64,000 bases of DNA from Planctomycetota bacterium (GCA_020847695.1 JADLBP010000187.1:1-64000), one strand, 5' to 3'. Numbered from the stretch's first letter, positions 16,957-36,553 are shown. The notes: generated from the sequence alone by a model not told the origin. Numbers and translations: made by a program.

Positions 16957-17355
16957 TCAGTAGATCTTGGCGAGGACTTCGCCGCCGATGTTCTGCGCAC
17001 GGGCAGCGCGATCGGACATGACACCCTTCGACGTCGAGAGCACGTAGATGCCAAGGCCCTTGAGGACCGGCACCAGCTCCTTCGGGCTGCTGTACACGCG
17101 ACGGCCGGGCGTGGACACGCGCTCGATCGTGCGGATGACGCGCTCGCCGTCGGGACCGTACTTCAGGTCGACCTTGAGCTTGGACTGGGGTACCGCGGGC
17201 TCGACGGAGACGTTGGCCAGATAGCCTTCCTCCTTGAGCACCTGCGCGACGTGCACCTTGAGCACGGACGCCGGCAGCACCAGCGACTTCTTGCCAATCT
17301 CGTTGGCGTTGCGGATGGCGGTGAGCAGGTCACCGATCGGATCAGTCATCGACAT
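16957..17355 (-). CDS. rpsH: Small subunit ribosomal protein uS8
   Basis: This is a 132-residue 16S central-domain binder. It has the typical MTDPIGDLLTAIRNA start preceded by two extra residues, and the C-terminal STSKGVMSDRAARAQNIGGEVLAKIY signature. The start could also be the second Met (17349). Confidence 0.98.
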   Translation of the reverse strand: MSMTDPIGDLLTAIRNANEIGKKSLVLPASVLKVHVAQVLKEEGYLANVSVEPAVPQSKLKVDLKYGPDGERVIRTIERVSTPGRRVYSSPKELVPVLKGLGIYVLSTSKGVMSDRAARAQNIGGEVLAKIY

Positions 17356-17370
17356 GGTCGGTGGAGCTCC

Positions 17371-17556
17371 TTACCAGGACGCCTTGCGCATGCCCGGGAT
17401 CTCACCGAGCAACGCGCGTTCGCGCAGACAAATGCGGCAGATGCCGAACTTGCGGTACACGGCACGCGAACGGCCGCAGATTCCGCAACGGGAGTAAGCC
17501 CGAGTTTTGAACTTGGGCTTTTGCTGGGACTTGTAGATCCAGGAGGTCTTTCCCAT
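17371..17556 (-). CDS. rpsN: Small subunit ribosomal protein uS14, zinc form
   Basis: This is a 61-residue type-Z S14. Two CxxC pairs (CGIC and CRIC) make a zinc ribbon, and the C-terminus is [11 protein letters not shown]. It lies between rplE and rpsH. Confidence 0.98.
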   Translation of the reverse strand: MGKTSWIYKSQQKPKFKTRAYSRCGICGRSRAVYRKFGICRICLRERALLGEIPGMRKASW

Positions 17557-17594
17557 GGGTCAATCTCGCGCAGTGGCTCGCGTCGTAACGCGGC

Positions 17595-18176
17595 TCACGC
17601 CTTCGCTTCCTTCTTGCTCTTGCCCGACTTGGCGGCCGGCGTCTGGAACGGCATCCCGAGTTCTTTCAGCAGGTAGTAAGCCCGCTCGTCGGAACCGGCG
17701 CTGGTCACGAACGTGATGTCCATGCCTTGGGTGGCTTCGATCTTGTCGAGCTCGATCTCCGGGAACACGGTCTGCTCGGACAGGCCGAGCGTGTAGTTGC
17801 CGCGGCCGTCGAGCTTGTCCTTCACGCCGCGGAAGTCGCGGATACGCGGGAGGACGACGGAGATCAGTCGGTCGGCGAACTCCCACATCCGGTCGCCGCG
17901 CAGCGTGACCGCGCAACCGATCGGCATGCCTTCGCGGAGCTTGAACGCCGAGATCGCGATCTTGGCCTTGCGGATCGTCGGCTGTTGGCCGGTGATCATC
18001 GCGAGGTCCTTCGCCGCGGCATCGACGCGGGTCTTGTTCTCGACGGCGCCCTTCACACCCATGTTCACGACGACCTTGAGCAGCTTGGGAACCGCCATGT
18101 CGTTCTGGATGCGGAAGTGCTCCTTGAGCTTGCCTTTGACTTCCGATTGGTATCGCTCTTTGAGACGCGGTGCCAT
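17595..18176 (-). CDS. rplE: Large subunit ribosomal protein uL5
   Basis: This 193-residue 5S rRNA and P-tRNA contact protein shows the L5 signatures [29 protein letters not shown] and [17 protein letters not shown] short Lys-rich tail extends past the usual end. It lies 3 nt after rplX. Confidence 0.98.
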   Translation of the reverse strand: MAPRLKERYQSEVKGKLKEHFRIQNDMAVPKLLKVVVNMGVKGAVENKTRVDAAAKDLAMITGQQPTIRKAKIAISAFKLREGMPIGCAVTLRGDRMWEFADRLISVVLPRIRDFRGVKDKLDGRGNYTLGLSEQTVFPEIELDKIEATQGMDITFVTSAGSDERAYYLLKELGMPFQTPAAKSGKSKKEAKA

Positions 18177-18179
18177 GGA

Positions 18180-18479
18180 TCAGCTCTTCTCGGCCTTCGG
18201 GGCCTTGTCGGTCTTCGCCGACTTCTTCTGGGCCGACTTCTTCTTCGCGCCACCGGCCTCGGCTTCGACGCGCTTGACGTTGGAGGCGTGGATCGCGACT
18301 TCGCGCTGGATCCGCTCGCCCTTCGGGTTCTGCTGCGTCGGCTTCTTGTTCTTCCAGCGCAGGTTGATGCCCTCGACGAGCACCTTGGTCTCGGCGGGCA
18401 TGGCTTCCTTCACGACGCCGGTCTTGCCTTTGTCGTTGCCGGAGATGACCAGCACCGTATCGCCCTTCTTGACGTGCAT
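18180..18479 (-). CDS. rplX: Large subunit ribosomal protein uL24
   Basis: This is a 99-residue KOW-domain assembly initiator ([19 protein letters not shown]). I place the start at the ATG at 18479, which overlaps the rplN stop (TGATG); a GTG one codon earlier is also possible. The C-terminal half is Lys/Ala-rich. Confidence 0.97.
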   Translation of the reverse strand: MHVKKGDTVLVISGNDKGKTGVVKEAMPAETKVLVEGINLRWKNKKPTQQNPKGERIQREVAIHASNVKRVEAEAGGAKKKSAQKKSAKTDKAPKAEKS

Positions 18480-18847
18480 CACACGACCTCCTGGGCGAGC
18501 GAGATGATCTTCATGTAGTTCTTCTCGCGGAGCTCGCGAGCGACCGCGCCGAAGATGCGCGTGCCCTTCGGGTTGCCTTCGGCGTCGATGATCACGAGCG
18601 CGTTGCGATCGAAGCGGACGTACGTGCCGTCTTCACGGCGAGTCGCCTTCTTCGTGCGCACGATCACGCCCTTCACCACCGAACCCGCCTTGACTTCCGA
18701 AGTCGGCAGGGCCTTCTTCACCGAAGCCACGACGATGTCGCCCAGCCCGGCCACGCGGCGGCGCGTGCCGCCGAGGACCTTGATGCACTGGACGCGCTTC
18801 GCGCCGGTGTTGTCGGCGACGTCGAGGTACGTTTGCATCTGGATCAC
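18479..18847 (-). CDS. rplN: Large subunit ribosomal protein uL14
   Basis: This 122-residue protein begins with a GTG start that gives the family N-terminus [16 protein letters not shown]. The GTG overlaps the rpsQ stop (GTGA). The RNA-binding core ([22 protein letters not shown]) is intact. Confidence 0.98.
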   Translation of the reverse strand: MIQMQTYLDVADNTGAKRVQCIKVLGGTRRRVAGLGDIVVASVKKALPTSEVKAGSVVKGVIVRTKKATRREDGTYVRFDRNALVIIDAEGNPKGTRIFGAVARELREKNYMKIISLAQEVV

Positions 18848-19206
18848 GAGGCACCTCCGTCAGCCTGTTGTTCCTTCTTCTGCTTCTTCGAGGCGAGCAC
18901 GTCCTCGGCACCGGCGGCGGCGATCGCCGCGACGTCGGCACCGCGATCGGGTGCGGCCTGAACGATGGTCTCGAGGCGCCAGCGCTTCAGCTTCGAGAGC
19001 GGGCGGCACGCGACGATCGACACTTGATCGCCGATGCCGGCGGTCTCGTCCTCGTCGTGGGCGTAGTACTTCTTGCGGTGACGCAGGTACTTGCCGTACT
19101 TGGCGTGCTTGTAGAGGGTTTCCACGCGCACGATGATCGTCTTGTCCATCTTCGTGCCGATGACGGTGCCGATCACCGAGCGGCGCGTAAGGCGTGCTTG
19201 GGTCAT
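18844..19206 (-). CDS. rpsQ: Small subunit ribosomal protein uS17, extended
   Basis: The S17 core ([21 protein letters not shown]...[10 protein letters not shown]) is normal. The protein is 120 residues from the ATG at 19206, against a usual 80-90. The extra ~35 C-terminal residues are Ala/Asp-rich and end in a Lys/Gln stretch. A TTG two codons upstream overlaps the rpmC stop and could also serve as the start. Confidence 0.96.
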   Translation of the reverse strand: MTQARLTRRSVIGTVIGTKMDKTIIVRVETLYKHAKYGKYLRHRKKYYAHDEDETAGIGDQVSIVACRPLSKLKRWRLETIVQAAPDRGADVAAIAAAGAEDVLASKKQKKEQQADGGAS

Positions 19207-19208
19207 GT

Positions 19209-19421
19209 TCAACGCGGCTCCTGTCCGCGGATCTTCGTCTTGCGCTCTCGCATGATCGTGTTGATGCGCGCGATCTCCCGGCGGAGCACACGGATGCGCG
19301 AAGGGTTGGCGGACGTCTCGGTCGCTTGCTTGAAGCGCAACCCGAAGAGTTCCTTCTTCAGGTTCCCGAGGTCGTACTCGAGCTCGCTGTCTCGTTTGGA
19401 ACGGATCTCGTCGATCTTCAT
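19209..19421 (-). CDS. rpmC: Large subunit ribosomal protein uL29
   Basis: This 70-residue two-helix protein (MKIDEIRSKRDSELEYDLGNL..ELFGLRFKQAT) lies at the tunnel exit. It is placed between rplP and rpsQ. The start at 19421 is the only sensible ATG, 8 nt after rplP. Confidence 0.97.
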   Translation of the reverse strand: MKIDEIRSKRDSELEYDLGNLKKELFGLRFKQATETSANPSRIRVLRREIARINTIMRERKTKIRGQEPR

Positions 19422-19429
19422 GGCGGCTA

Positions 19430-19849
19430 TCAGGTCGTCGGCAGGCGACGAATCAACTTGACCTTGATGGGCAGCTTGTGCGCCGCGCGCTTGAAGGCGA
19501 GCTTCGCCTTCTCCTCGGTGACGCCGCCGATCTCGAACAGCACGGTGCCCGGCTTGATGACCGCGGCCCAGTGATCGACGTCGCCCTTGCCGGAACCCAT
19601 GCGGGTCTCGGCCGGCTTCGACGTGATCGGCTTGTGCGGGAAGATGCGGATCCACACCTTCGCGGTGCCGCCGGTCGCGCGGTTCGCCGCGACGCGGGCC
19701 GCTTCGAGTTGGCGAGCGGAGAGCCAGCAGGCGTCGAGCGACTGCAGGCCGTAATCCCCGAACGCGACGGTGTTGCCGCGCGTGGCGAGGCCGCGGACCT
19801 TGCCGCGGTGAACCTTGCGGTACTTGGTACGACTCGGTTGAAGTGCCAT
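19430..19849 (-). CDS. rplP: Large subunit ribosomal protein uL16
   Basis: This is a 139-residue protein ([42 protein letters not shown]). It is needed for A-site tRNA positioning. It lies between rpsC and rpmC. Confidence 0.98.
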   Translation of the reverse strand: MALQPSRTKYRKVHRGKVRGLATRGNTVAFGDYGLQSLDACWLSARQLEAARVAANRATGGTAKVWIRIFPHKPITSKPAETRMGSGKGDVDHWAAVIKPGTVLFEIGGVTEEKAKLAFKRAAHKLPIKVKLIRRLPTT

Positions 19850-19860
19850 GGTCCTCTACC

Positions 19861-20610
19861 TCACGCCCCTTCGGAGCTGGCGGCCGGCTGGTTGTCGCGC
19901 GGAGCGCGCGGACGACGCGGACGATCGTTCGGGCGCGGCGCGCCCGCCGAAGCGGCCTGCTGACGGAAGTCGATCTTCGCGCCCATCGGCAGGTCGCCTT
20001 TGTAGATCCACACCTTGACGCCGATGATCCCCCACGTGGTGCGGGCGATCGCGGTGCCGTAGTCGACGTTGGCGCGCAGCGTGGAGAGCGGCACTTGGCC
20101 TTCGCGCTCCTTCGCCTCGCGCGCCATTTCCGCGCCGCCGAGACGACCGTTGACTTCGATCTTCACGCCCTTGGCGCCCGCTTGGATCGTCGTCTGGATC
20201 GCCTTCTTCAGCGCGCGGCGGAACGCCATGCGCTTCTCGAGCGCCTCGGCGACGACCTCAGCGACCAGGGCGGCCTCGAGCTCGGGGCGCTTGATCTCGC
20301 GCACCGTCAAGTGGCAGGTCTGGCTGGTGATCTTCTGGAGCGCCGTCTTCAGTTCGTCGACGCGCACGCCCTTGCGACCGACGAGCACGCCGGGACGCGA
20401 GGTGTGGACGATGACGTTGACCGCATCCGCGGTGCGCTCGATCTCGATGCGCGGGATGCCGGCGCCCTTGTACTCCTCCTGGATGTGCTTGCGGATCTTG
20501 TGATCCTGCAGAAGGAGCTTGGAGAAGTCCTTCTTGTTCGCGTACCAGCGCGAGCGCCAGGGCTCGATCGTGGCGAGGCGGAAGCCGGTCGGGTGGACCT
20601 TTTGACCCAT
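19861..20610 (-). CDS. rpsC: Small subunit ribosomal protein uS3
   Basis: This 249-residue protein starts [12 protein letters not shown]. The KH domain ([14 protein letters not shown]) and the C-terminal S3 domain ([18 protein letters not shown]-type block) are intact. A ~35-residue tail is rich in Pro, Arg and Ala. The frame is open far upstream, but the family start at 20610 is clear and lies 8 nt after rplV. Confidence 0.98.
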   Translation of the reverse strand: MGQKVHPTGFRLATIEPWRSRWYANKKDFSKLLLQDHKIRKHIQEEYKGAGIPRIEIERTADAVNVIVHTSRPGVLVGRKGVRVDELKTALQKITSQTCHLTVREIKRPELEAALVAEVVAEALEKRMAFRRALKKAIQTTIQAGAKGVKIEVNGRLGGAEMAREAKEREGQVPLSTLRANVDYGTAIARTTWGIIGVKVWIYKGDLPMGAKIDFRQQAASAGAPRPNDRPRRPRAPRDNQPAASSEGA

Positions 20611-20618
20611 GGGACTCT

Positions 20619-21026
20619 CTACAGTTCCTTCGAGGACTTGGACTTCGACTTCGGGGCGGCCAACATCTCGGCGACCTCGACGCGGATCGTCAGGTGGCTC
20701 GTCCGCTTGTGCCAGGGACGCACGCGCCCTTGGGGGCCCGGGCGGAAGCGCATGCGGCCTTGGACCAGCGGACCGTCGTCCGCCTTGACCTCGGTGATCA
20801 CGAGGTGGTTGACGTTGACATCTTCGTCCTGCGCCGCGTTCGCGACGGCGGACTTGAGCAAGCGCAGGTAGAAGGGCGCGCCGCGCTGCGGAGTGAACTG
20901 CAGCACCTCGAGCGCTTCGTTGACGGACTTGCCGCGGATGATCGCCGCGACACGGCGCGCCTTGCGCGCGGTGATGCGCGCGAAGCGGTGCTTCGCCGCG
21001 AACGACTTGGTGGCGGTGGCTTCCAT
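20619..21026 (-). CDS. rplV: Large subunit ribosomal protein uL22
   Basis: This is a 135-residue exit-tunnel protein. It has the [24 protein letters not shown] start region and the tunnel hairpin with [23 protein letters not shown]. It lies 3 nt after rpsS. Confidence 0.98.
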   Translation of the reverse strand: MEATATKSFAAKHRFARITARKARRVAAIIRGKSVNEALEVLQFTPQRGAPFYLRLLKSAVANAAQDEDVNVNHLVITEVKADDGPLVQGRMRFRPGPQGRVRPWHKRTSHLTIRVEVAEMLAAPKSKSKSSKEL

Positions 21027-21029
21027 GGA

Positions 21030-21329
21030 TCAGCTCCCCCCTGCGACGGCGGGACCCCTGTCCTCTTCCTTCTTGTTGGTGTGGCCGCCGAAGCGGCGCG
21101 TGGGCGCGAACTCGCCGAGCTTGTGCCCCACCATGTCTTCCGTGACCAGCACCCGCATGTGGTGCTTGCCGTTGTGGACCATGAACGTCAGGCCGACGAA
21201 TTCGGGCACGATCGTGCAGGCGCGAGCCCACGTGGTGATCGGGTCCTTCTTGCCGGACTTCTTCAACGCGGTCACCTTCTTCATGACCTTGGCGTCGACG
21301 TACGGGCCCTTTTTGATGCTGCGACTCAC
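21030..21329 (-). CDS. rpsS: Small subunit ribosomal protein uS19
   Basis: This 99-residue head protein uses a GTG start giving [15 protein letters not shown]. The conserved [17 protein letters not shown] end is followed by a short acidic and Gly-rich tail. Confidence 0.98.
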   Translation of the reverse strand: MSRSIKKGPYVDAKVMKKVTALKKSGKKDPITTWARACTIVPEFVGLTFMVHNGKHHMRVLVTEDMVGHKLGEFAPTRRFGGHTNKKEEDRGPAVAGGS

Positions 21330-21364
21330 TTGCGCGCTCCTCTAGGTTCGCTGCGTTACCGGCA

Positions 21365-22195
21365 TCACGCCTTGTGGCGGCTGCGCACGATGAACTTGTT
21401 GGTCGGGTGGTTCTTGCGACGACGACGGCCGCCCTTCGCCGGAACACCGTTCGGGTTGCAGGGGTGACGACCGCCCTTGGTGCGGCCTTCGCCGCCGCCG
21501 TGCGGGTGATCGACGGGGTTCATCGCGGTGCCGCGCACGTACGGGCGGATGCCCATGTGACGCGAGCGACCGGCCTTGCCGAGCGCGACGTTCTGGTGGT
21601 CGAGGTTCCCGAGGCGACCGATCGTCGCCATGCACTCGCGGTGGACCTTGCGGATTTCACCGGACGACAGCAGCAGGTTGACGAACTCGCCTTCCTTCGC
21701 CATCACCTGGGCGGCGACGCCCGCGGCGCGACACATCTGACCGCCGCGACCGGCACGCAACTCGATGCAGTGCACTTCGAGACCGTCCGGGATGTCGGCG
21801 AGACGCAGCGCGTGCCCGACCTTGGGCTCCGCGCCCTTGCCCGAGCACACCGCATGTCCGACCTCGAGGCCGAGCGGCGCCAGGATGTAGCGCTTCTCGC
21901 CGTCTGCGTAGTTCAGCAGCGCGATGCGCGCCGAGCGGTTCGGGTCGTACTCGATCGTCGCGACCTTGGCGGGAATGCCGTCCTTGTTGCGGCGGAAGTC
22001 GATCAAGCGGTACATCCGCTTGTGACCGTTGCCGCGGCGGCGCGAGGTCAGGTGACCGTGGTTGTTGCGACCGCCCGTCGAGTTGAGCCGACGCAGCAGC
22101 GCCTTTTCCGGCGTGCGAGTCGAGAGCTCGGCGAAGTCGTGGACCGTGCCGTGACGGCGGCCCGCGGAGGTCGGCTTGTATTGCTTGAGCGCCAT
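21365..22195 (-). CDS. rplB: Large subunit ribosomal protein uL2
   Basis: This is a 276-residue protein near the peptidyl-transferase centre. The conserved [21 protein letters not shown] loop with its essential His is intact. The N-terminal RNA-binding [19 protein letters not shown] region is also present. Confidence 0.99.
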   Translation of the reverse strand: MALKQYKPTSAGRRHGTVHDFAELSTRTPEKALLRRLNSTGGRNNHGHLTSRRRGNGHKRMYRLIDFRRNKDGIPAKVATIEYDPNRSARIALLNYADGEKRYILAPLGLEVGHAVCSGKGAEPKVGHALRLADIPDGLEVHCIELRAGRGGQMCRAAGVAAQVMAKEGEFVNLLLSSGEIRKVHRECMATIGRLGNLDHQNVALGKAGRSRHMGIRPYVRGTAMNPVDHPHGGGEGRTKGGRHPCNPNGVPAKGGRRRRKNHPTNKFIVRSRHKA

Positions 22196-22217
22196 GGAGG
22201 GGACTTCCTAGTGGCTC

Positions 22218-22508
22218 CTAGAGGATGTCGATGGTGTTGCCCTCAGCGAGGGTCACCATCGCGCGCTTCCAAGCCTGCGTCGAACCCGCGACATAGCCGC
22301 GGCGACGAACCTTGCTGCGCACCGTCGCGGTGTTGACCGCGAGCACTTTGACGTTGAAGAGCTTCTCGACCGCGCGCCGGATCTCGATCTTGTTGGCATC
22401 GACCGGGACGCGGAAGTGATAGGCGTTGCGCTTGGCCGTGTCGTCGGAGGCCTTCTCCGTGATCACAGGCTTCTGCAGGATGTGGTACTGACGATCGAGG
22501 GTCGACAT
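22218..22508 (-). CDS. rplW: Large subunit ribosomal protein uL23
   Basis: This 96-residue protein at the tunnel exit is the docking site for SRP and trigger factor. The ATG at 22508 overlaps the rplD stop by one base (TGATG). It has the PVITEKASDDTAKRNAYHFRV and VKVLAVNTATV motifs. Confidence 0.97.
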   Translation of the reverse strand: MSTLDRQYHILQKPVITEKASDDTAKRNAYHFRVPVDANKIEIRRAVEKLFNVKVLAVNTATVRSKVRRRGYVAGSTQAWKRAMVTLAEGNTIDIL

Positions 22509-23155
22509 CAGACGGCTCCGGTGGTCTGGTTCGAGGTCTTGGCCGGGCCGACGCGCTCGGCGACCAGCGCCAGCGCCGACTTCTCGGCGAGCACGATCCC
22601 GCCGGCGACCACGTCGTACGCGCACAGATCCTTCGCCGTGCGCACCTTGACGCCGGGGAAGTTGCGGAACGACTTCCACACGTTCTCACGCGGCTCCGCG
22701 AGCACGAGCACGGCGCGCTTCGCGCCGACGTCGGCGAGCATCTTGCGCGCGGACTTGGCCGACGGCGCGCTGAAGCTCGAGAAGTCGGACACCACGACTT
22801 CGCCGTCCTTGAACTTGCCGGCGAGCGCGGCGCGCAGAGCGACGCGGCGTTCGCGGATCGGCAGATCCTGACGGTAGTCGCGCGGCAGAGGTCCGAAGAT
22901 CGTGCCGCCCTTGCGCCACAGCGGCGACTTCTTGTCGCCCGCGCGCGCTTGGCCGGTGTGCTTCTGCGACCACGGCTTCTTGCCGGAGCCGTGGACCTCG
23001 GAACGACCCTTGGTCTTGACGGTGCCCTGGCGTTGATTCGCTTGGTAGGCGACGACCGAGCTCTTCAACGTCTTGAAGAGCACCTTCTCGCCGAACGAGC
23101 TCGTGTCGAACTCGCTCTCCGAGAGCTTGCCGCCTGAGTAGACCTTGACCTTCAT
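22508..23155 (-). CDS. rplD: Large subunit ribosomal protein uL4
   Basis: This is a 215-residue protein. It has the long basic extended loop (RQGTVKTKGRSEVHGSGKKPWSQKHTGQARAG) that lines the exit tunnel. In E. coli L4 autoregulates the S10 operon; whether it does so here is unknown. Confidence 0.98.
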   Translation of the reverse strand: MKVKVYSGGKLSESEFDTSSFGEKVLFKTLKSSVVAYQANQRQGTVKTKGRSEVHGSGKKPWSQKHTGQARAGDKKSPLWRKGGTIFGPLPRDYRQDLPIRERRVALRAALAGKFKDGEVVVSDFSSFSAPSAKSARKMLADVGAKRAVLVLAEPRENVWKSFRNFPGVKVRTAKDLCAYDVVAGGIVLAEKSALALVAERVGPAKTSNQTTGAV

Positions 23156-23178
23156 GGACTCGCGCTCCTCTCAGCGAC

Positions 23179-23868
23179 TCACTTCTTCTTGCCTTCGGCC
23201 TTCTTGGCCTCGATCTTGGAAGGCTGCGTCGCCGCGCCACGCTTGCGAGCCGTCTTGGCCGATTGCACCAAGACGAAGCCGCGCACCGGACCGGGGACCG
23301 CGCCGGAGACGAAGAGCAAGTTGCGCTCGACGTCGACGCGAACCACGCGGAGGTTCTTCGAGGTGCAGCGCTCGACGCCGTAATGACCGGCCATGCGCTT
23401 GCCCTTCGGGAGCTTGCCGATGCGGCGGCTGGCGATCGAGCCGGGTTGGCGCACGTTCATGCAACCGTGCGTTTCCGGGCCGCGGTGGAAACCGTGGCGC
23501 TTGATCGTGCCGGCGAAGCCGCGGCCCTTGGTGGTGCCGACGACATCGACCATGTCGCCGACCTGGAAGATCGCCGCGGTGAGCGTGTCACCGACCGCGA
23601 CCTTGGCCGCGTCGGTCAGCCGCTCTTCGCGCAGGAAGCGCTTCGGCGCGACGCCGACCTTCTTGTACTGACCGAGCTGCGGCTTCGCGACGCGCGTATC
23701 GGGCACGTCTTCGTAGCCGAGCTGGACGGCGTCGTAGCCGTCCTTGTCCTTGCTGCGGACCTGAGTGACGACGCAGGGGCCGGCGGAAACGACGGTCACA
23801 CCCGTGAGGGTGCCGTCTTCCGCGTACAGCTGCGTCATTCCTTGCTTTCGTCCTAGGATCAGCGTCAT
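23179..23868 (-). CDS. rplC: Large subunit ribosomal protein uL3
   Basis: This 229-residue protein (MTLILGRKQGMTQLYAEDG) has the GRGFAGTIKRHGFHRGPETHG loop, whose Gln is methylated in some bacteria (here GFHRGPETHG lacks an obvious equivalent). A Lys-rich tail ends in EAKKAEGKKK. It is separated from rpsJ by an unusually long gap of 250 nt. Confidence 0.98.
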   Translation of the reverse strand: MTLILGRKQGMTQLYAEDGTLTGVTVVSAGPCVVTQVRSKDKDGYDAVQLGYEDVPDTRVAKPQLGQYKKVGVAPKRFLREERLTDAAKVAVGDTLTAAIFQVGDMVDVVGTTKGRGFAGTIKRHGFHRGPETHGCMNVRQPGSIASRRIGKLPKGKRMAGHYGVERCTSKNLRVVRVDVERNLLFVSGAVPGPVRGFVLVQSAKTARKRGAATQPSKIEAKKAEGKKK

Positions 23869-24118
23869 GAGTCCTGAGAACCTCGTTGGTTATGCCGGTT
23901 CGACCAGAAACCTGCGGCCGTCGAGCGTTGCTCGGGTCGGTCGCCTGGGCTTGACAGCCTGGCCACTCGGCGTGTCTTGATGGGAGTTGGAGAGAACGTG
24001 CCGACGAAACGAGACGAGCCCGGGTCGTCGGAAGAGCTGCGGGAGGCAGGTCGCGAGCGAGCGTGTCGCCGCTTCCAGACGCGACAGGGCGCTTGGCGCC
24101 GCGTCGCGCTCGAGGCCG
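23869..24118 (-). other. 250-nt rpsJ-rplC intergenic leader
   Basis: This gap is far longer than any other within the S10-spc-alpha run. The minus-strand RNA can form a perfect 7-bp stem (ccgacga...tcgtcgg, plus-strand 24001-24031) and other GC hairpins. I see no clear promoter or gene. It could be a regulatory leader for rplC-rplD, but this is inference only. Confidence 0.4.
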
Positions 24119-24424
24119 TCAGGCCTTGATGCGGATATCCACCCCCGCGGGCATGTTGAGGCTCGACAGAGCGTCCACCGTCTGACTGGTGGGCTCCGAG
24201 ATGTAGATCAGGCGCTTGTGCGTCCGGATCTCGAACTGCTCGCGAGACTTCTTGTCGATGAAGGGCGAGCGCAGGACGGTGTAGCGCTCGATCCGCGTCG
24301 GCAGCGGAATGGGCCCGGCGACGCGAGCGCCGGTGCGCTTGGCCGTTTCGACGATGTCGAGGCTCGACTGGTCGAGCGCCTCGTGGTCGTAGGCCTCCAT
24401 CCGGATTTGGATCTTTCCCTTCAT
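24119..24424 (-). CDS. rpsJ: Small subunit ribosomal protein uS10
   Basis: This is a 101-residue head protein and NusB/NusG partner in antitermination. It has the core signatures [33 protein letters not shown] and [14 protein letters not shown]. It is the first gene of the S10 unit, downstream of a good promoter at 24653-24681. Confidence 0.98.
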   Translation of the reverse strand: MKGKIQIRMEAYDHEALDQSSLDIVETAKRTGARVAGPIPLPTRIERYTVLRSPFIDKKSREQFEIRTHKRLIYISEPTSQTVDALSSLNMPAGVDIRIKA

Positions 24425-24652
24425 GCCTTGGTCTCGTTCCGGGCGAGCTCGGGCTCGCCGGGGTTTGCCGTCCTAGGACGGCGTCGATGCCGTCCCTCCC
24501 CGTGGGCGGGGTTGGGCCGGCGTGTGCGTTGCGTCGGGTTGCGACAGTTCTACCTTCCGAGCGCGAGGGGCTTCTCTGACGGCGACAGCGGTCGTGGGGA
24601 CCGGAGGGGGGCCGTGGTCGAGGCTTTCGCTCCCGAAAGGTAAAGGGCGAGC

Positions 24653-24681
24653 AGATTACACGTGACCCCCAGGGTCGTCAA
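24653..24681 (-). promoter_or_regulatory. S10-operon promoter
   Basis: On the minus strand TTGACG (24676-24681), a 17-nt spacer and TAATCT (24653-24658) make a strong sigma70-like promoter. It lies about 230 nt upstream of rpsJ in an otherwise gene-free 290-nt gap after the EF-G gene, leaving a long 5' UTR. Confidence 0.75.
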
Positions 24682-24714
24682 CGCTCGTGTGGAGTTTCCG
24701 CGGACCCCCGCGGA

Positions 24715-26772
<2,058 letters not shown>

Positions 26773-26811
26773 TCCGGGAGCTTAACAACCGCCGCCGGTC
26801 CGACTCGCACG

Positions 26812-27270
26812 TCACGCGCGCGGCAAGAGCTCCGCGTTGCGCGCCAAGAACTCCGGCGCCCAGCGATAGTGCGTAAGCAGCTCGGGCCTTGGACGGTCGA
26901 GCAGCGCGACCGCGGCGTAGAGCGCCTCAATCGACGCGAGCCCGTTGCTCGGATCGGCGAAGACCTTGCTCTTGCGCGGATACGCGGTCACCAACGGCGG
27001 CAAGCGACGCGGCCGCAAGTCGCCGCGGACGACGCGGCGCAGTTCGGCGAGGTGCTTCCACGAGCTGTCGAGCACCAAGAGCCCGAGTCCGCGATCCGCG
27101 GGTCCGATCTCCTCACCCTCCGGGTCGAGCAGGATGCGCGTACCGACGTCGAGTTCGAGCCCGCGCCGGTAGTTGACGAAGCGCACGCCGGGGAAGTCCC
27201 GCAGAGGCACGAGCGAGCACTTGTGCGGCGACTCGCGCGGGTCGCGGACGATCAGCACGTCGAGGTCCAT
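26812..27270 (-). CDS. Tsr3/DUF367-like rRNA aminocarboxypropyltransferase
   Basis: This is a 152-residue protein. Its pattern (DPRESPHKCSL near the N-terminus, a central VLDSSWK, then RRLPPLVTAYPRK and a Ser/Asn-Gly-Leu-Ala-Ser-IEALYAA helix) matches the SPOUT-like Tsr3 family (DUF367 plus RLI-like part). In eukaryotes and archaea Tsr3 transfers the aminocarboxypropyl group of SAM to a pseudouridine in small-subunit rRNA. Its place between rpsG and the EF-G gene suggests a ribosome-maturation role. The start is set at the ATG at 27270, because everything upstream in frame is low-complexity. A GC hairpin (27321-27341) precedes it. The function in bacteria is inferred from family resemblance only. 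Confidence 0.75.
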   Translation of the reverse strand: MDLDVLIVRDPRESPHKCSLVPLRDFPGVRFVNYRRGLELDVGTRILLDPEGEEIGPADRGLGLLVLDSSWKHLAELRRVVRGDLRPRRLPPLVTAYPRKSKVFADPSNGLASIEALYAAVALLDRPRPELLTHYRWAPEFLARNAELLPRA

Positions 27271-27320
27271 CGCGGCTCTTCGGGCGAACGACGAGCGCCG
27301 AGCACGGCGGTGAAATGCGC

Positions 27321-27341
27321 GGGGCCGCGCGAAGCGGCCCC
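27321..27341. terminator. Hairpin between rpsG and the Tsr3-like gene
   Basis: A perfect 8-bp stem ggggccgc/gcggcccc with a 5-nt loop lies 26 nt after the rpsG stop. The minus-strand RNA then reads GCGCATTTC, a poor U-tract. It may act as an attenuator separating rpsL-rpsG from the next two genes. Confidence 0.45.
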
Positions 27342-27367
27342 GGTTTCGTCCAGCGTGCTCGTGCGGC

Positions 27368-27844
27368 TCAGCGCGCGTAGTGCGCGTAGGCCTTGTTGGC
27401 CTCCGCCATCTTGTGGACCTGTTCCTTCCACTGGACCGAAGCGCCGGTCCCGTTGAAGGCGTCGACGAACTCCTCGGAGAGGCGGATCGCCATCGGCTTG
27501 CCTTTTTTCTTGCGGGCGTTGTCGACCAGCCAGCGGATCGCGAGCGACTGCTGACGGTTGCGACGCACTTCGCGCGGCACTTGGTAGTTCGCACCGCCGA
27601 CTCGCTTCGAGCGCACTTCGACGGACGGACGGATGTTGTCGATCGCGCGGTTGAAGATCTCCTGCGGATCTTGGACGTCCGGGAGCTTCTTGTGGGCGCG
27701 GTCGAGCGCTTCGTAGAAGATCGCTTGGGCGGTCGACTTCTTGCCGCTCCACATCAGCTTGTTGATGATCTTCGAAGCCAGGAGCGAAGCGAACTTCGGA
27801 TCCGGCTTGATCAGCGGAGCGGTCGACTTGTAGTTACGCGGCAT
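27368..27844 (-). CDS. rpsG: Small subunit ribosomal protein uS7
   Basis: This 158-residue head assembly initiator has the LLASKIINKLMWSGKKSTAQ and VGGANYQVPREVRRNRQQSLAIRWL signatures. It is co-transcribed with rpsL, 35 nt downstream of it. Confidence 0.98.
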   Translation of the reverse strand: MPRNYKSTAPLIKPDPKFASLLASKIINKLMWSGKKSTAQAIFYEALDRAHKKLPDVQDPQEIFNRAIDNIRPSVEVRSKRVGGANYQVPREVRRNRQQSLAIRWLVDNARKKKGKPMAIRLSEEFVDAFNGTGASVQWKEQVHKMAEANKAYAHYAR

Positions 27845-27879
27845 CGGGTTCTCTCGGGATCAGGTTCGGCTGACCGCTA

Positions 27880-28254
<375 letters not shown>

Positions 28255-28273
28255 GGGTTCTTTCGGCTCTGGG

Positions 28274-28291
28274 TCGGCGACGCGTCGCCGA
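28274..28291. repeat. 18-bp perfect palindrome in rpsL leader
   Basis: tcggcgacgcgtcgccga reads the same on both strands. It lies between the rpsL promoter and its ATG, about 20 nt upstream of the start codon. It could form an RNA stem or bind a dimeric protein. Confidence 0.6.
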
Positions 28292-28308
28292 GCTCGCAGG
28301 GGGCGAGC

Positions 28309-28336
28309 ATTCTAGGGGTCGCCTTCCGGCGGTCAA
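28309..28336 (-). promoter_or_regulatory. str-operon (rpsL) promoter
   Basis: TTGACC (28331-28336), a 16-nt spacer and TAGAAT (28309-28314) on the minus strand lie between the rpoC stop and rpsL. The predicted 5' UTR is about 50 nt. Confidence 0.75.
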
Positions 28337-28416
28337 GCACGAGTCTCGGCCGCCGGCAGGGATCCCGCCCTACCCGGCCCGCGGTGACGACCGACGGGCG
28401 GGCAGGACGGCCTGGA

Positions 28417-32799
<4,383 letters not shown>

Positions 32800-32833
32800 G
32801 GTTCGAACCTCGCCTTGAAGGGGACCTCGACGC

Positions 32834-36553
<3,720 letters not shown>

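Noticed and set aside
23951-23980. TTGACA on the plus strand as a promoter
   Set aside because: No suitable -10 at the right distance and no plus-strand gene follows it.
24698-24713. Terminator hairpin after the EF-G gene
   Set aside because: The ccgcgg/ccgcgg stem is only 6 bp and has no U-tract; too weak to call.
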